Below are positions 18,141-26,330 of a DNA stretch of 64,000 nt, piece by piece. The position numbers and the translations under genes are program-made. Position 1 is the stretch's first letter. Each line of letters begins with the position of its first letter. The stretch comes from CAZSMC01 sp964607755. GTDB taxonomy: Bacteria; Zhuqueibacterota; Zhuqueibacteria; Residuimicrobiales; Krinioviventaceae. Under the pieces are notes generated by a model. The model was not told the DNA's origin, searched no databases, and was given only the letters and a program-made list of their open reading frames with translations. The stretch spans positions 17,269 through 81,268 of the forward strand of contig CAZSMC010000013.1 in NCBI GenBank assembly GCA_964607755.1, read 5' to 3'.

Positions 18141-19055
18141 ATGATGGATATTGGCATTTCAACCTCATGGAAATCGATGAACGAGACTGATGCGAATGGT
18201 ATACTCGATGCCATCGCCAGGATCGGCTGTTCGTCGATTGAAGTGGACTATAGAATAAGCAAGCATGAAATTGAAAGAATTCGCAAGCGCCTGTTGTCTG
18301 ACGAATGGACGGTTCACACGGTTCACAATCCGTGCCCGTCACCGGAAACGCACAGTTCCGCGCGCCCGTGGCGGGATGCCGAACTCTCGGCTGCTGATAA
18401 TGATGAACGCAAAACAGCCACAAGCTGGGGCATCCGGTCGTTGGAATGTGCCGCTGATCTCGGCGCTTCGCTCGTTGTCTTTCATCTTGGCTTTGTGGAC
18501 ATCGATCCCGAACTGGATATGTTCAGGGCTTTTTATCATCATAATCAAGTCGGCACAAATGAATGGCTTGCTTTCCGTGATAAAAAACTTGCCGAGCGCC
18601 AGGATGCTGCGAGTCCCTATGTTGATGCTGCGCTTCACAGCATCGATACTCTCAATAACCGGGCGGATAAACTCGGCGTGCTTGTCGGCGTTGAAACAAG
18701 ATTGCATTTCCACGAGATCCCTTTTAAAGAAGAGTTTCACGTGATTTTTGATGAATTTGACGGCGCTCAATTGCGTTATTGGCATGATGTCGGGCACGGC
18801 GAGGTGTTGCACCGTCTCGGATTTGTTGATCATGAAAAAGACCTGCTCGAACGTTACCAGGACCGGCTGGCCGGTTTTCACATTCACGATGTCAATGCAT
18901 TGACGGATCATTTGCCTCCCGGTCAGGGAAACTTTGATTTTAAAAAGCTGACCCCTTATTTTTCAGAACAGACCATCCCGATCCTGGAGGTTCATGAAGC
19001 AGATGCACAGGAAATGACCAGCGGGATTGAATTCCTACACGAAATTGGATTATAA
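18141..19055 (+). CDS. Sugar-phosphate isomerase/epimerase-like TIM-barrel protein
   Basis: Protein of 304 residues in the xylose-isomerase-like TIM-barrel (AP endonuclease 2) family. It opens with the strand DIGISTSWKS and shows probable metal ligands in the expected order: Glu in LVGVETR, Asp and His in YWHDVGHGE, His in FHIHDV and Glu in ILEVHE. The family covers sugar isomerases, epimerases and inosose dehydratases, so substrate cannot be told. Start is ATG at 18141 or the next codon (ATG-ATG); the ribosome binding site is weak (AGAGTGA). It is first in a run of co-directional genes that leads through a ligase, an aminoacyl-transferase-like protein and an exporter. Confidence 0.82.
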   Translation: MMDIGISTSWKSMNETDANGILDAIARIGCSSIEVDYRISKHEIERIRKRLLSDEWTVHTVHNPCPSPETHSSARPWRDAELSAADNDERKTATSWGIRSLECAADLGASLVVFHLGFVDIDPELDMFRAFYHHNQVGTNEWLAFRDKKLAERQDAASPYVDAALHSIDTLNNRADKLGVLVGVETRLHFHEIPFKEEFHVIFDEFDGAQLRYWHDVGHGEVLHRLGFVDHEKDLLERYQDRLAGFHIHDVNALTDHLPPGQGNFDFKKLTPYFSEQTIPILEVHEADAQEMTSGIEFLHEIGL

Positions 19056-19081
19056 GAATTGCAAGCTAAATTGGGACCTTT

Positions 19082-20125
19082 ATGGCTGCAAAAAAGAAAC
19101 AAAAACCGTTAAAAGAAGTACTCCGCCGTGAAATTATTCTCACTGTTCTTCTGACACTTGTATTCGCACTTTACACGCTTCGGGTGCCAGTCAGCGCCAG
19201 CGTGACGCTGCTCAGTTTTATCATCTTTATCGTTGCCGTCTTTCCCTACATCGCCCTGGGTAATACTAAAGCTGTGAAAAAGATGGAACAGATCGTAAAA
19301 CCATCATTCTATTGGGCGACAGCCGCTGGGATGTGGGGCGTTGCTGCTGTGTATGCGCTGCTCAGCGGACAAGCTGCCGCAGGAGGACTGGCAGGGCTGG
19401 CTCTTTTTATTGTACTGCCTTTTGCACTTCATCTTTCCAGCAAAGGCAGCCAGCACGCTTTACGGGTGACTGATGTGCTTCTTTTATGTCTTTTATGGTT
19501 GCCCATTGAATTCGGCATTGTTCCGGCTCTTTCCGTGCCGCCAGCCCAGGGATTTGTCTCTCTCACCATGATCATTGCCCTGGTCATTGCGCTGCTGCTG
19601 TTTTATGTCGACCGCGGTCTGGGAGTGGGTTACAACTTTCGTCTCAAAAATCGTGACTGGACAGTGGCGCTTTTTTACTTTATGATCTTTTTTGTCATCG
19701 CTGTGGTCATCGGCGGACGCACCGGTTTGATTGAAATGACGGATCGAATCCCTTCTGCGCGGGACATGTTTATTCGGCTGTTCGGCATTGCCTTTTTTGT
19801 TGCCCTGCCCGAAGAAATCCTTTTCCGCGGCATCATTTACACGCTCATCGCTAACCGATTGAAAAACCGGCGCTACAATGTGTTGTGGGCGCTATTTATC
19901 TCTTCGGTCATTTTTGGTCTGGCGCACGTCAATAACCCGCAAGGCCCTTTTCTGGATATCAGTTTTGGCAGTCTCGGCGTGTGGCATTTTCCGTGGGTCT
20001 ATGTTTTGCTTGCAACTATCGCCGGATTTTTTTATGGCTGGGTTTTTATTCGCACCCGCAAAGTTACGGCTGCCGCCCTGATGCATCTGATGGTGGACTG
20101 GGCATGGTTTGTCTTTTTCGATTAA
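19082..20125 (+). CDS. CPBP-family intramembrane metalloprotease
   Basis: Membrane protein of 347 residues with about eight hydrophobic helices and a basic N-terminus. The C-terminal half has the three CPBP (CAAX protease / Abi) motifs: Glu244-Glu245-x3-Arg249 in PEEILFRG, His282 in FGLAHV, and His335-x3-Asp339. Relatives include the Rce1 prenyl-peptidase and bacterial enzymes tied to bacteriocin maturation or self-immunity. It starts 26 bp after the TIM-barrel gene and ends 28 bp before the ATP-grasp gene, so it is probably in one transcript with them. A role in trimming or resisting a peptide-like product would fit, but that is inference. Confidence 0.9.
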   Translation: MAAKKKQKPLKEVLRREIILTVLLTLVFALYTLRVPVSASVTLLSFIIFIVAVFPYIALGNTKAVKKMEQIVKPSFYWATAAGMWGVAAVYALLSGQAAAGGLAGLALFIVLPFALHLSSKGSQHALRVTDVLLLCLLWLPIEFGIVPALSVPPAQGFVSLTMIIALVIALLLFYVDRGLGVGYNFRLKNRDWTVALFYFMIFFVIAVVIGGRTGLIEMTDRIPSARDMFIRLFGIAFFVALPEEILFRGIIYTLIANRLKNRRYNVLWALFISSVIFGLAHVNNPQGPFLDISFGSLGVWHFPWVYVLLATIAGFFYGWVFIRTRKVTAAALMHLMVDWAWFVFFD

Positions 20126-20153
20126 GTTGATTTTTGATACATAAAGGAATGTC

Positions 20154-21428
20154 ATGGATACGATTATTGATGGAAAAAAGCCCCGGATTATGATGCTTGG
20201 AATGGGTTCCTATGCTTCTTCTGCCATGCGCGTGCTTTCTGAACGTGGCGCCGATGTCTGGTGTTATTTGACTCGTGATTACGGCAATTACGGTCCGTCT
20301 CTGGAAGGAGAAACGTTTTTTTACAAGGATTATCCCAATCCGTGTCCGCTTATCAAAGACCTGGATATCGACCTGGTGATTCCAATGTCGATTAATTGGC
20401 ATGAAAAAGAGTGGCGGGATGAGTTTTTAGCGACAGGCGTACCGATCCTGTCGCCTTTTGGTGAAGCGATGAAACTGGAGCGCGACCGGTTTTTTGGCAG
20501 GGAGTTGTGTGAGCAGTACCATATTCCGGTGCCCAAAGCGTTTGTGGCACGGAATCGTCTGGAAGCGCTGGAATTTGTCAGACAGCATCCGCTGCCTTAT
20601 GTGATTAAAAATCCGCTGTGCGCGCCGGAGAGCCCTGTACACACCATTGTGACGGAGACGGTAGAAGATACTCAGAGTTGGCTGGAGCGCGTCAATTATG
20701 CTGAAGGCGTTTTTCTGCAAGAGTACATGGGCAGGCGAGAGGCCGGGCACGTCGCGTTTGTCAGTGGCGGAGAGCTGTATCCGATGGTGACGAATCAGGA
20801 ATATAAGCGGGCATTTGACGGCAATATGGGACCGGTGGCTGGCGCGCCCATGGGCGGACTTGTCGAGGCCGATCCGGACGACAAATACGGTCTGGTGAAA
20901 CAATGCCTGACCCCGCTTTTGCCTTGGTTTCGCGAGGTTGATTTCTACGGCCCGGTTCAGGTTACAGCCGTGAAACGCGATGGTGACTGGCATATGATTG
21001 AATTCAACGTCAGAACCGGAATCACCACCGGACCGCCGCTCTGGCGGATGCTGGAAAACCCGGTGGAAACGATTTTAAATGTCGGCCGGAACAAGAAACT
21101 CGACATCAAATTTGTCAAAGGTAAGGGATATGGATGCACTCTCACGCTGGCGGGTTGGGGATACCCGTACACAAAAATTGAAGGGCCTTCTTTGCTGGTA
21201 CAATTGTTGGGCGAACCGTCCTGTGATATCTGGTGGAATGAAGTCGTTTCCGACCATAAAGGCCGGATGCTCATGGCCGGGCACCGCATTGCCGACATTG
21301 TGGCTGTGGATGACAACCTTGACACCGCAATCAAGCGGGCTTATGATACCATTAAAAAAATCTATTGTCTGAGTAGCTATTACCGCCTGGATATTGGCAA
21401 GAGCATGTGGCCGCCGGGGGAGAAATAG
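20154..21428 (+). CDS. PurD-like ATP-grasp ligase
   Basis: Protein of 424 residues resembling phosphoribosylamine-glycine ligase along its length: an N-terminal pre-ATP-grasp domain opening RIMMLGMGSYASSAM, the ATP-grasp lid around 155-200, an FLQEYMGRREAGHVAFV strand and a metal-binding Glu283-Phe-Asn-Val-Arg287. In PurD the last motif continues Gly-Asp-Pro-Glu; here it is Gly-Ile-Thr-Thr, so the acceptor or amino-acid site differs. No purine genes are nearby. ATP-grasp ligases join an acyl-phosphate to an amine, so this enzyme could make an amide or peptide bond on an unknown substrate. An AAAGGA ribosome binding site precedes the ATG. Confidence 0.82.
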   Translation: MDTIIDGKKPRIMMLGMGSYASSAMRVLSERGADVWCYLTRDYGNYGPSLEGETFFYKDYPNPCPLIKDLDIDLVIPMSINWHEKEWRDEFLATGVPILSPFGEAMKLERDRFFGRELCEQYHIPVPKAFVARNRLEALEFVRQHPLPYVIKNPLCAPESPVHTIVTETVEDTQSWLERVNYAEGVFLQEYMGRREAGHVAFVSGGELYPMVTNQEYKRAFDGNMGPVAGAPMGGLVEADPDDKYGLVKQCLTPLLPWFREVDFYGPVQVTAVKRDGDWHMIEFNVRTGITTGPPLWRMLENPVETILNVGRNKKLDIKFVKGKGYGCTLTLAGWGYPYTKIEGPSLLVQLLGEPSCDIWWNEVVSDHKGRMLMAGHRIADIVAVDDNLDTAIKRAYDTIKKIYCLSSYYRLDIGKSMWPPGEK

Positions 21429-21483
21429 TCTGATTAATTCATGAATTTAACCAAAGACATAAAAAAACAATTTTATGGAATGT

Positions 21484-21622
21484 GGTGCTTTGGTGTTTTG
21501 GTGGCAAAAAAAGTGCAGCCACTAAAGCACTAAAACACGAAAAGACACAAAAAAAAATTGGTGGGATTTGGTGCTTTAGTGTTTTGGTGGCAAAAAAGCC
21601 AGCCACTAAAGCACAAAAACAC
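21484..21622. repeat. Two tandem hairpins of GGTGCTTTGGTG type
   Basis: Arms 21484-21505 / 21517-21538 and 21569-21590 / 21601-21622 are near-complementary, with G-T pairs, and the two hairpins are alike. The words CCACTAAAGCAC and GGTGCTTTAGTG recur. This type of low-complexity repeat lies between the ATP-grasp and transferase genes. It may act as a weak terminator or simply be a dispersed repeat. Confidence 0.65.
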
Positions 21623-21701
21623 AAAGAACAACAAGTTATACACCTATGTTTAATCGATAAAAACCATAAGCCAATCTATATTTAATAAATGAAAGGATGC
21701 T

Positions 21702-22448
21702 TTGATACTCTATTTTTCCGAATACAAATCCGATTACGACAATTATATTTTTCCTTACGTCATCTGGGCAGAGCCGGAAGATAATGAACCTGCCGCCTCG
21801 TTGTTTGGCAAGGGATTTTTGCCCAACACCCACGATCTCAGCCGGTTTTACATGTGTCGCCATGTGCGGGTTGATCTGAATAATTATCACCCTTCATCTG
21901 AAAATCGACGGATTTTGCGAAAAGGAAAAAGTGTGTCATTTCAAATTTTTCAGAGAAAAGATTTTCAGTATACCAGGGAATGGCAACACTTTTGTCTGAA
22001 TTACGCTGATAAAAAATTCGGTCAAGGCGTCATGACAAGAGAGCGGCTGGACAGCGTGTTTGCGTCTCCGGTGTGTTCCCATTGCGCTGTTTTCACGGAC
22101 GAGCCAACCGGTGAACACGTCGGCCTGGTTGTGCTCTATTTGCATCAGCCGGATGTCGCTTTTTATTATTATTCGTTCTACGATCTCGATCATGTCCAAA
22201 AAAGTCTGGGAATGATCATGATGACATCCCTTGTTGGACAGATGAAAAAAGAGGATTATGATTACATTTACCTGGGCTCGTGCTATAACCGGGGCGCGCT
22301 TTATAAAACACAATTCGAAGGCATGCAGTTCTGGAACGGACGTTACTGGTCCGGCAACAATGAAGAATTGAAATATCTGATCGAGCGTGATCAGGGACAC
22401 ATGACAAAGCATTTACTGGAAGATGAATATTACGTGAATACTTTTTAG
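21702..22448 (+). CDS. Arginyl/leucyl-tRNA-protein-transferase-like GNAT
   Basis: Protein of 248 residues. The start is TTG at 21702, supported by an AAAGGA ribosome binding site; the ATG just upstream runs into a stop. The C-terminal part matches the GNAT fold of ATE1/Bpt aminoacyl-tRNA-protein transferases: a FYYYSFYDLDHVQKSLGM run with Ser168-Leu-Gly170 and a YLGSCYN motif (190-196). ATE/Bpt proteins move an amino acid from its tRNA to a protein N-terminus. The N-terminal Cys-rich region typical of eukaryotic ATE1 is absent, with single cysteines only. It lies 73 bp before the CysRS-like gene, suggesting that the two share an activated amino acid. Confidence 0.75.
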   Translation: MILYFSEYKSDYDNYIFPYVIWAEPEDNEPAASLFGKGFLPNTHDLSRFYMCRHVRVDLNNYHPSSENRRILRKGKSVSFQIFQRKDFQYTREWQHFCLNYADKKFGQGVMTRERLDSVFASPVCSHCAVFTDEPTGEHVGLVVLYLHQPDVAFYYYSFYDLDHVQKSLGMIMMTSLVGQMKKEDYDYIYLGSCYNRGALYKTQFEGMQFWNGRYWSGNNEELKYLIERDQGHMTKHLLEDEYYVNTF

Positions 22449-22521
22449 GCGGATGATTACGTTTTGGCAAAATAGTGAGTGCATCGAGCGGAACTGACAG
22501 GACAACGACCGGAGTAACACA

Positions 22522-23769
22522 ATGAGCGTACTGAAATTATATAACACTCTCACCAGAAAAATAGAACACTTTGAGTCGCGGGAACCGGGCCTGGTTAAAC
22601 TTTTTACCTGCGGGCCCAGCGTGTACCGCGAACCGCATCTGGGCAATTACCGAACCTATCTTTATGAAGATGTGCTGCAAAAATATCTGCAATACCTTGG
22701 CTTTACAGTAGAACGTGCGATTAACTTTACCGACGTTGAAGACAAGGCGATTGACCGTGCCAGAGAAAAAGGACTCAGTCTGCGGGAATTGTGTCGTCCT
22801 GTGGAAAAACTTTTTTTCAAAGAATGTAACCTGCTCAATATTTACATGCCCGCAGAGATTCAACGCGCTTCCGCACACGTCAAACCTGCCGTGGAACTTG
22901 TAAAATGCCTGATCGAAAAAGGACATGCCTATTGGCACAATGGTGACGTATTTTACGATCCGTTGACATATAAGGGTTTTGGCCGGCTCTATGGTCTGGA
23001 TATGAATCGCTGGCCTGAAAAAAAAGTCCGGTTTCGCAAAGATACTTATCCGGGGCGCCGATGGAATCGGGGCGATTTTATCCTGTGGCACAAACGCAGG
23101 CGTATAAAAGACGAGGTTTGGTGGGACACAGAAATCGGCCAGGGGCGCCCGTCCTGGAATATTCAAGACGCTGCGATAATCAAGCAGCATCTGGGAGACC
23201 AGATCGATATTCACACTGGCGGCAGCGATAACCTTTACCGCCATCACGATTATACGCTGGCTATAATGGAAAGCGCCACCGGAAAAGAATTTTGCCGGTG
23301 GTGGCTGCACGGCGGCGAGTTGCTGGTAGACGGCGAGAAAATGAGCAAATCGCGTGGCAATGTGGCTTATGTGAATGAGTTGATGACTCGTGGGTTCTCA
23401 CCCCAGCATCTGCGGTTTTTTCTTTTGTATGGGCCGTATCGTGATAAATTGGACCTTCGCATTTCAAACCTGGAGCAGCGCACCGGACATTTAGATCGCA
23501 TTCGTCAATTGGCTTGTTCGGTGACAGAGGGCGAGAGCAAAGATGCTGAACCGTTGAACGAAGACCTGGCAGTTAATATGCGGCGAGATTTTGAAGTACA
23601 CATGAACGATAACCTTGACTATGCCGGCGCTTTTGATGCCATGGCCAAGCATTTAGACAGAACGGCACATATTGATAAAGAACGCGGGATTCCTGCTGAA
23701 AACCGCGAACAATTGCGAAAGGTGCTCAATGATATCGACAGAGTTTTCGGAGTTCTCGGGTGTGAATAA
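22522..23769 (+). CDS. Cysteinyl-tRNA-synthetase-like ligase with altered zinc site
   Basis: Class I synthetase fold of 415 residues; true CysRS is near 460. Active-site motifs remain: FTCGPSVY with Cys30, HLGN (39-42) in place of HIGH, and KMSKS (273-277). Of the four zinc ligands that select cysteine in CysRS, Cys30 and the first His of the His-His pair (241) are kept. The third position is Asp216 (Cys in WHIECSAM of E. coli) and the fourth is Thr245 (Glu in HHENE). The C-terminal anticodon-binding tail is missing after the helical bundle. It probably activates an amino acid other than cysteine, or ligates it to a small molecule as MshC does. A CGGAG ribosome binding site precedes the ATG. 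Confidence 0.85.
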   Translation: MSVLKLYNTLTRKIEHFESREPGLVKLFTCGPSVYREPHLGNYRTYLYEDVLQKYLQYLGFTVERAINFTDVEDKAIDRAREKGLSLRELCRPVEKLFFKECNLLNIYMPAEIQRASAHVKPAVELVKCLIEKGHAYWHNGDVFYDPLTYKGFGRLYGLDMNRWPEKKVRFRKDTYPGRRWNRGDFILWHKRRRIKDEVWWDTEIGQGRPSWNIQDAAIIKQHLGDQIDIHTGGSDNLYRHHDYTLAIMESATGKEFCRWWLHGGELLVDGEKMSKSRGNVAYVNELMTRGFSPQHLRFFLLYGPYRDKLDLRISNLEQRTGHLDRIRQLACSVTEGESKDAEPLNEDLAVNMRRDFEVHMNDNLDYAGAFDAMAKHLDRTAHIDKERGIPAENREQLRKVLNDIDRVFGVLGCE

Positions 23770-23841
23770 CAGACCATTGAAAATATGTGATGCCGTAACC
23801 GGGTTTTGCTGCTCAAGATATTTTAAAAAGGAGCAACAGCG

Positions 23842-24750
23842 ATGAGTGTGATTCATGCCCGCGATCTGGTCAAGTGTTTTGGCAATCTGACGGCTGTAGA
23901 TTCGATTTCGTTCAATGTCGAGCGCGGCGAATTCTTTGGCCTGCTCGGCCCTAATGGCGCCGGCAAGACCTCGGCTATTCGAATGATTTATGGTTTTTCG
24001 CCAGTCACCACCGGCGAGATGTACGTTTTTGGCAAGAACATAAAAAACGACTGGCGCGATATTCGTGCCCGGTTGGGTGTCTGCCAACAAAACGACACCC
24101 TGGACCCGGATTTGACAGTGGAGCAAAATCTGTTAATCCACGCGCGTTATTACGAGATGGATAAAAACCGTGCCCGCCAGCGAGCTGAAGAGATGCTGAA
24201 CTTTTTTGCTCTGAAAAACAAGCGCCGTGCCAAGGTTTTGGATTTGTCCGGCGGTTTGGCAAGACGGTTACAACTGGCGCGTACCCTCATGGCCGAGCCG
24301 GAACTGCTTATTCTGGACGAACCCACGACCGGACTGGACCCGCAGTCCAGGCACCAGGTGTGGGACCGGCTCGTTGAGCTGAAAAAACGCGGACTTACAT
24401 TGCTGCTAACGACGCATTATATGGATGAAGCCGAGGTCCTGTGCGACCGGCTGCTGATTATGGACCATGGCAAAATCATAGCCGGGGGCCATCCCCGCGA
24501 ATTAATCGCCGAACATGCAGCCGAGAGTGTTATCGAAATTGAAGGCCCAACTGAAAAACTCAGGGCGTATATCAACAAGAAAAATGTCCGGCATGACGAT
24601 TTGGGAGAACGAATTATCATTTACGCAAAAGCTGATAGCAAACTGGAAGATGAGATCCGCACAAAGTTTTGTATGGAAGCCTGTCTGTTCCGTACCGGTA
24701 ACCTGGAAGATGTCTTTCTGCGCCTCACCGGAAGGGAGCTTCGCGAATGA
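23842..24750 (+). CDS. ABC-2 type exporter ATP-binding protein, NodI/DrrA-like
   Basis: ATPase of 302 residues with Walker A GPNGAGKT (36-43), signature LSGGL (135-139), Walker B ending in Glu160, and switch His192. A C-terminal extension of about 90 residues (215-302) resembles that of DrrA/NodI-type exporters of antibiotics, lipids or lipo-oligosaccharides. An AAGGAG ribosome binding site precedes the ATG. The signature has Gly-Leu in place of the usual Gly-Gln/Met before the basic residues. The stop overlaps the permease start (ATGA), so the two are translationally coupled. It lies 72 bp after the CysRS-like gene. Confidence 0.92.
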   Translation: MSVIHARDLVKCFGNLTAVDSISFNVERGEFFGLLGPNGAGKTSAIRMIYGFSPVTTGEMYVFGKNIKNDWRDIRARLGVCQQNDTLDPDLTVEQNLLIHARYYEMDKNRARQRAEEMLNFFALKNKRRAKVLDLSGGLARRLQLARTLMAEPELLILDEPTTGLDPQSRHQVWDRLVELKKRGLTLLLTTHYMDEAEVLCDRLLIMDHGKIIAGGHPRELIAEHAAESVIEIEGPTEKLRAYINKKNVRHDDLGERIIIYAKADSKLEDEIRTKFCMEACLFRTGNLEDVFLRLTGRELRE

Positions 24751-25538
24751 ACCGGCCGAGACTCTCTGCAATGTCACTTCGCTTTCGACACGTATGGTAC
24801 CGGAATCTTATGACCTATCGGCGCATCTGGAAAGTGAGTTTTATGATCCCTCTTCTGGAGCCGGCGTTTTACATCCTGGCGTTTGGCCTGGGATTCTCCG
24901 GCCTTATTGGTGGTGTGGATTACGCTGGCATGAACCTCGAGTACACCCGTTTTATGGCTCCGGCCCTGGTCGCAACCGCCTGTATGTGGAATTCGTTTTT
25001 TGAGACCACTTATGCCTCGTTCGTGCGCATGTACTACCAAAAAACATTTGACGGTATTCTGGCGACTCCGCTCTCTATTGAGGAGATCATTGTCGCTGAG
25101 ATCGTCTGGGCCGCGTCCAAAGCCACAGGAGCGGTGACCATAATGCTCGCAGTGCTCATTCCAATCGGCTATGCCAGTTTCCCGGGCGCTCTTTTGTGTA
25201 TTCCGATGGCGTTTCTGGGTGGACTGGCTTTTGCGTGCATTGGCATGTTTTTTACCGGCATTATTCCGACCATCGATATGTTCAACTTGCCGGTATTTTT
25301 ATTTGTCACTCCCATGTTTCTCTTTTCCGGTACTTTTTTTCCGGTCTCGGGGATTCCGGACTGGGCCGGGATTTTTTCACTCATCTTTCCGCTCTATCAC
25401 CTTGTAGAATTGACCCGGCTGTTTTGCATCGGCGCTATGGAGTCCAATCCAGTATTTAATATCAGTTATTTGTTGCTGTTTTCAGCATTTTTCGGCTACC
25501 TGGCGCTGGTGAAAATGAAAAAACGGATTATTCAATAA
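24747..25538 (+). CDS. ABC-2 type exporter permease, NodJ/DrrB-like
   Basis: Inner-membrane protein of 263 residues with six predicted helices and the ABC-2 family's conserved segment near 120-180 (the FDGILATPLSIEEIIVAEI stretch, followed by the KATGAVT helix). It is the membrane partner of the overlapping ATPase gene. NodJ-like permeases flip or export amphipathic small molecules, and as the last gene of the set this one probably exports the product of the upstream ligase genes. The stop codon lies within the right copy of a 14-bp direct repeat. Confidence 0.9.
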   Translation: MNRPRLSAMSLRFRHVWYRNLMTYRRIWKVSFMIPLLEPAFYILAFGLGFSGLIGGVDYAGMNLEYTRFMAPALVATACMWNSFFETTYASFVRMYYQKTFDGILATPLSIEEIIVAEIVWAASKATGAVTIMLAVLIPIGYASFPGALLCIPMAFLGGLAFACIGMFFTGIIPTIDMFNLPVFLFVTPMFLFSGTFFPVSGIPDWAGIFSLIFPLYHLVELTRLFCIGAMESNPVFNISYLLLFSAFFGYLALVKMKKRIIQ

Positions 25539-25549
25539 AAGCTTATTGA
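25536..25549. repeat. 14-bp direct repeat, right copy
   Basis: TAAAAGCTTATTGA, identical to 17818-17831, overlapping the stop codon of the exporter permease. A 12-bp core (AAAAGCTTATTG) also occurs near 13157. Confidence 0.5.
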
Positions 25550-25751
25550 TATGAAAATCGAATACAACAACTTGTAAATTATTTGATGATACTACGAAGG
25601 TGTAAAGGCAAAAATAAAGTTAAAAACCGTCTTGCACCTCGCCTCCAGCCTCCTGACCAGGGATGCGTGCAAAACCAGAAAATCGGCAGTAACCATCCGG
25701 TAGGATTCTGCATAACCCAACGCACTGGTCAGGCTTGGATATGTTAAAATC

Positions 25752-25985
25752 TTATGGTGTGCCGGAATGATCAGATACTGGGTCGTAATACAAAACCATA
25801 ATTTGATCCGGTTTCAAACCGAGCGATTTAAATGTACGACCTTCTCGGTCATTGAATTCAACTTCATACGCAGCTCCATTCGCAAGAATGTCTACGACAG
25901 TGCCTACTTGGCCTCTGTATAGATTGTGTTCCGGAATATCTTTGGTTAATGCTACAGTATCAAGTAACGTAATCTTATCTTTCAT
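25752..25985 (-). CDS. DUF4926 domain protein
   Basis: Small protein of 77 residues with the DUF4926 pattern: LLDTVALTKDIPEHNLYRGQVGTVV, then YEVEFNDREGRTFKSLGLKPDQI. It is probably an SH3-like beta-barrel. It lies 12 bp downstream of the DUF6883 gene on the same strand. These two families are often neighbours and are suspected to form a toxin-antitoxin-like pair, although no activity is established. The partner gene here carries an in-frame stop. Confidence 0.88.
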   Translation of the reverse strand: MKDKITLLDTVALTKDIPEHNLYRGQVGTVVDILANGAAYEVEFNDREGRTFKSLGLKPDQIMVLYYDPVSDHSGTP

Positions 25986-25997
25986 TGTACACCTTTT

Positions 25998-26330
25998 CTA
26001 CAAAGGAAAACATGTTGTTAATCTCGGGATATCTGTATTATGTTCAATGATCCAGCCACTTCGTACCACTGCTTGTCAGTTTTTCCATTTTAAATGGAAA
26101 TCTATAAAATAACGTTGACCATATTCATCAGATAACCCCTTTTTTGCATCATGTGTTTTCACAACTTGCAATAAAATGTCTCTTAATTTATATGCATCTT
26201 TTTCTGTCATGTTCAAAATTTTTAAAAATAAATAAGCTTTATTCTTGCCTTCTGCATGATGCGGATTCAAGCAATAATCCGTTAATTTTCGAATGTCCAC
26301 TTTTGCGTTATCTGAAAAGGGGATCAGCAT
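25998..26330 (-). pseudogene. DUF6883 gene interrupted by one in-frame TGA
   Basis: Residues 1-84 match the DUF6883 start (DIRKLTDYCLNP, KAYLFLKILN, DEYGQRYFIDF). Translation then meets TGA at 26078-26076. In the same frame, without any shift, the following codons encode the family's C-terminus: QAVVRSGWII, then DIPRLTTCFPL and a TAG at 26000-25998. Read through, the product would be 110 residues, the normal family length. The stop replaces a position that is Gly in relatives as I recall them, so one GGA-to-TGA change would explain it. Recoding or a base error are alternatives. TGA ends many other genes here. Confidence 0.8.

Noticed and set aside
22537..23310. Minus-strand open frame of 257 codons
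   Set aside because: Antisense shadow of the CysRS-like gene, with no start signal.
18141..25538. Mycothiol-type biosynthesis (MshC plus MshD)
   Set aside because: The zinc site needed for cysteine is not conserved in the CysRS-like protein, the GNAT is ATE-like rather than MshD-like, and no glycosyltransferase or LmbE-type deacetylase is present.
17818..25549. Integrated mobile island with att sites
   Set aside because: Only a 14-bp AT-rich repeat flanks the genes; there is no integrase, tRNA target or phage gene, so it is kept only as a weak observation.
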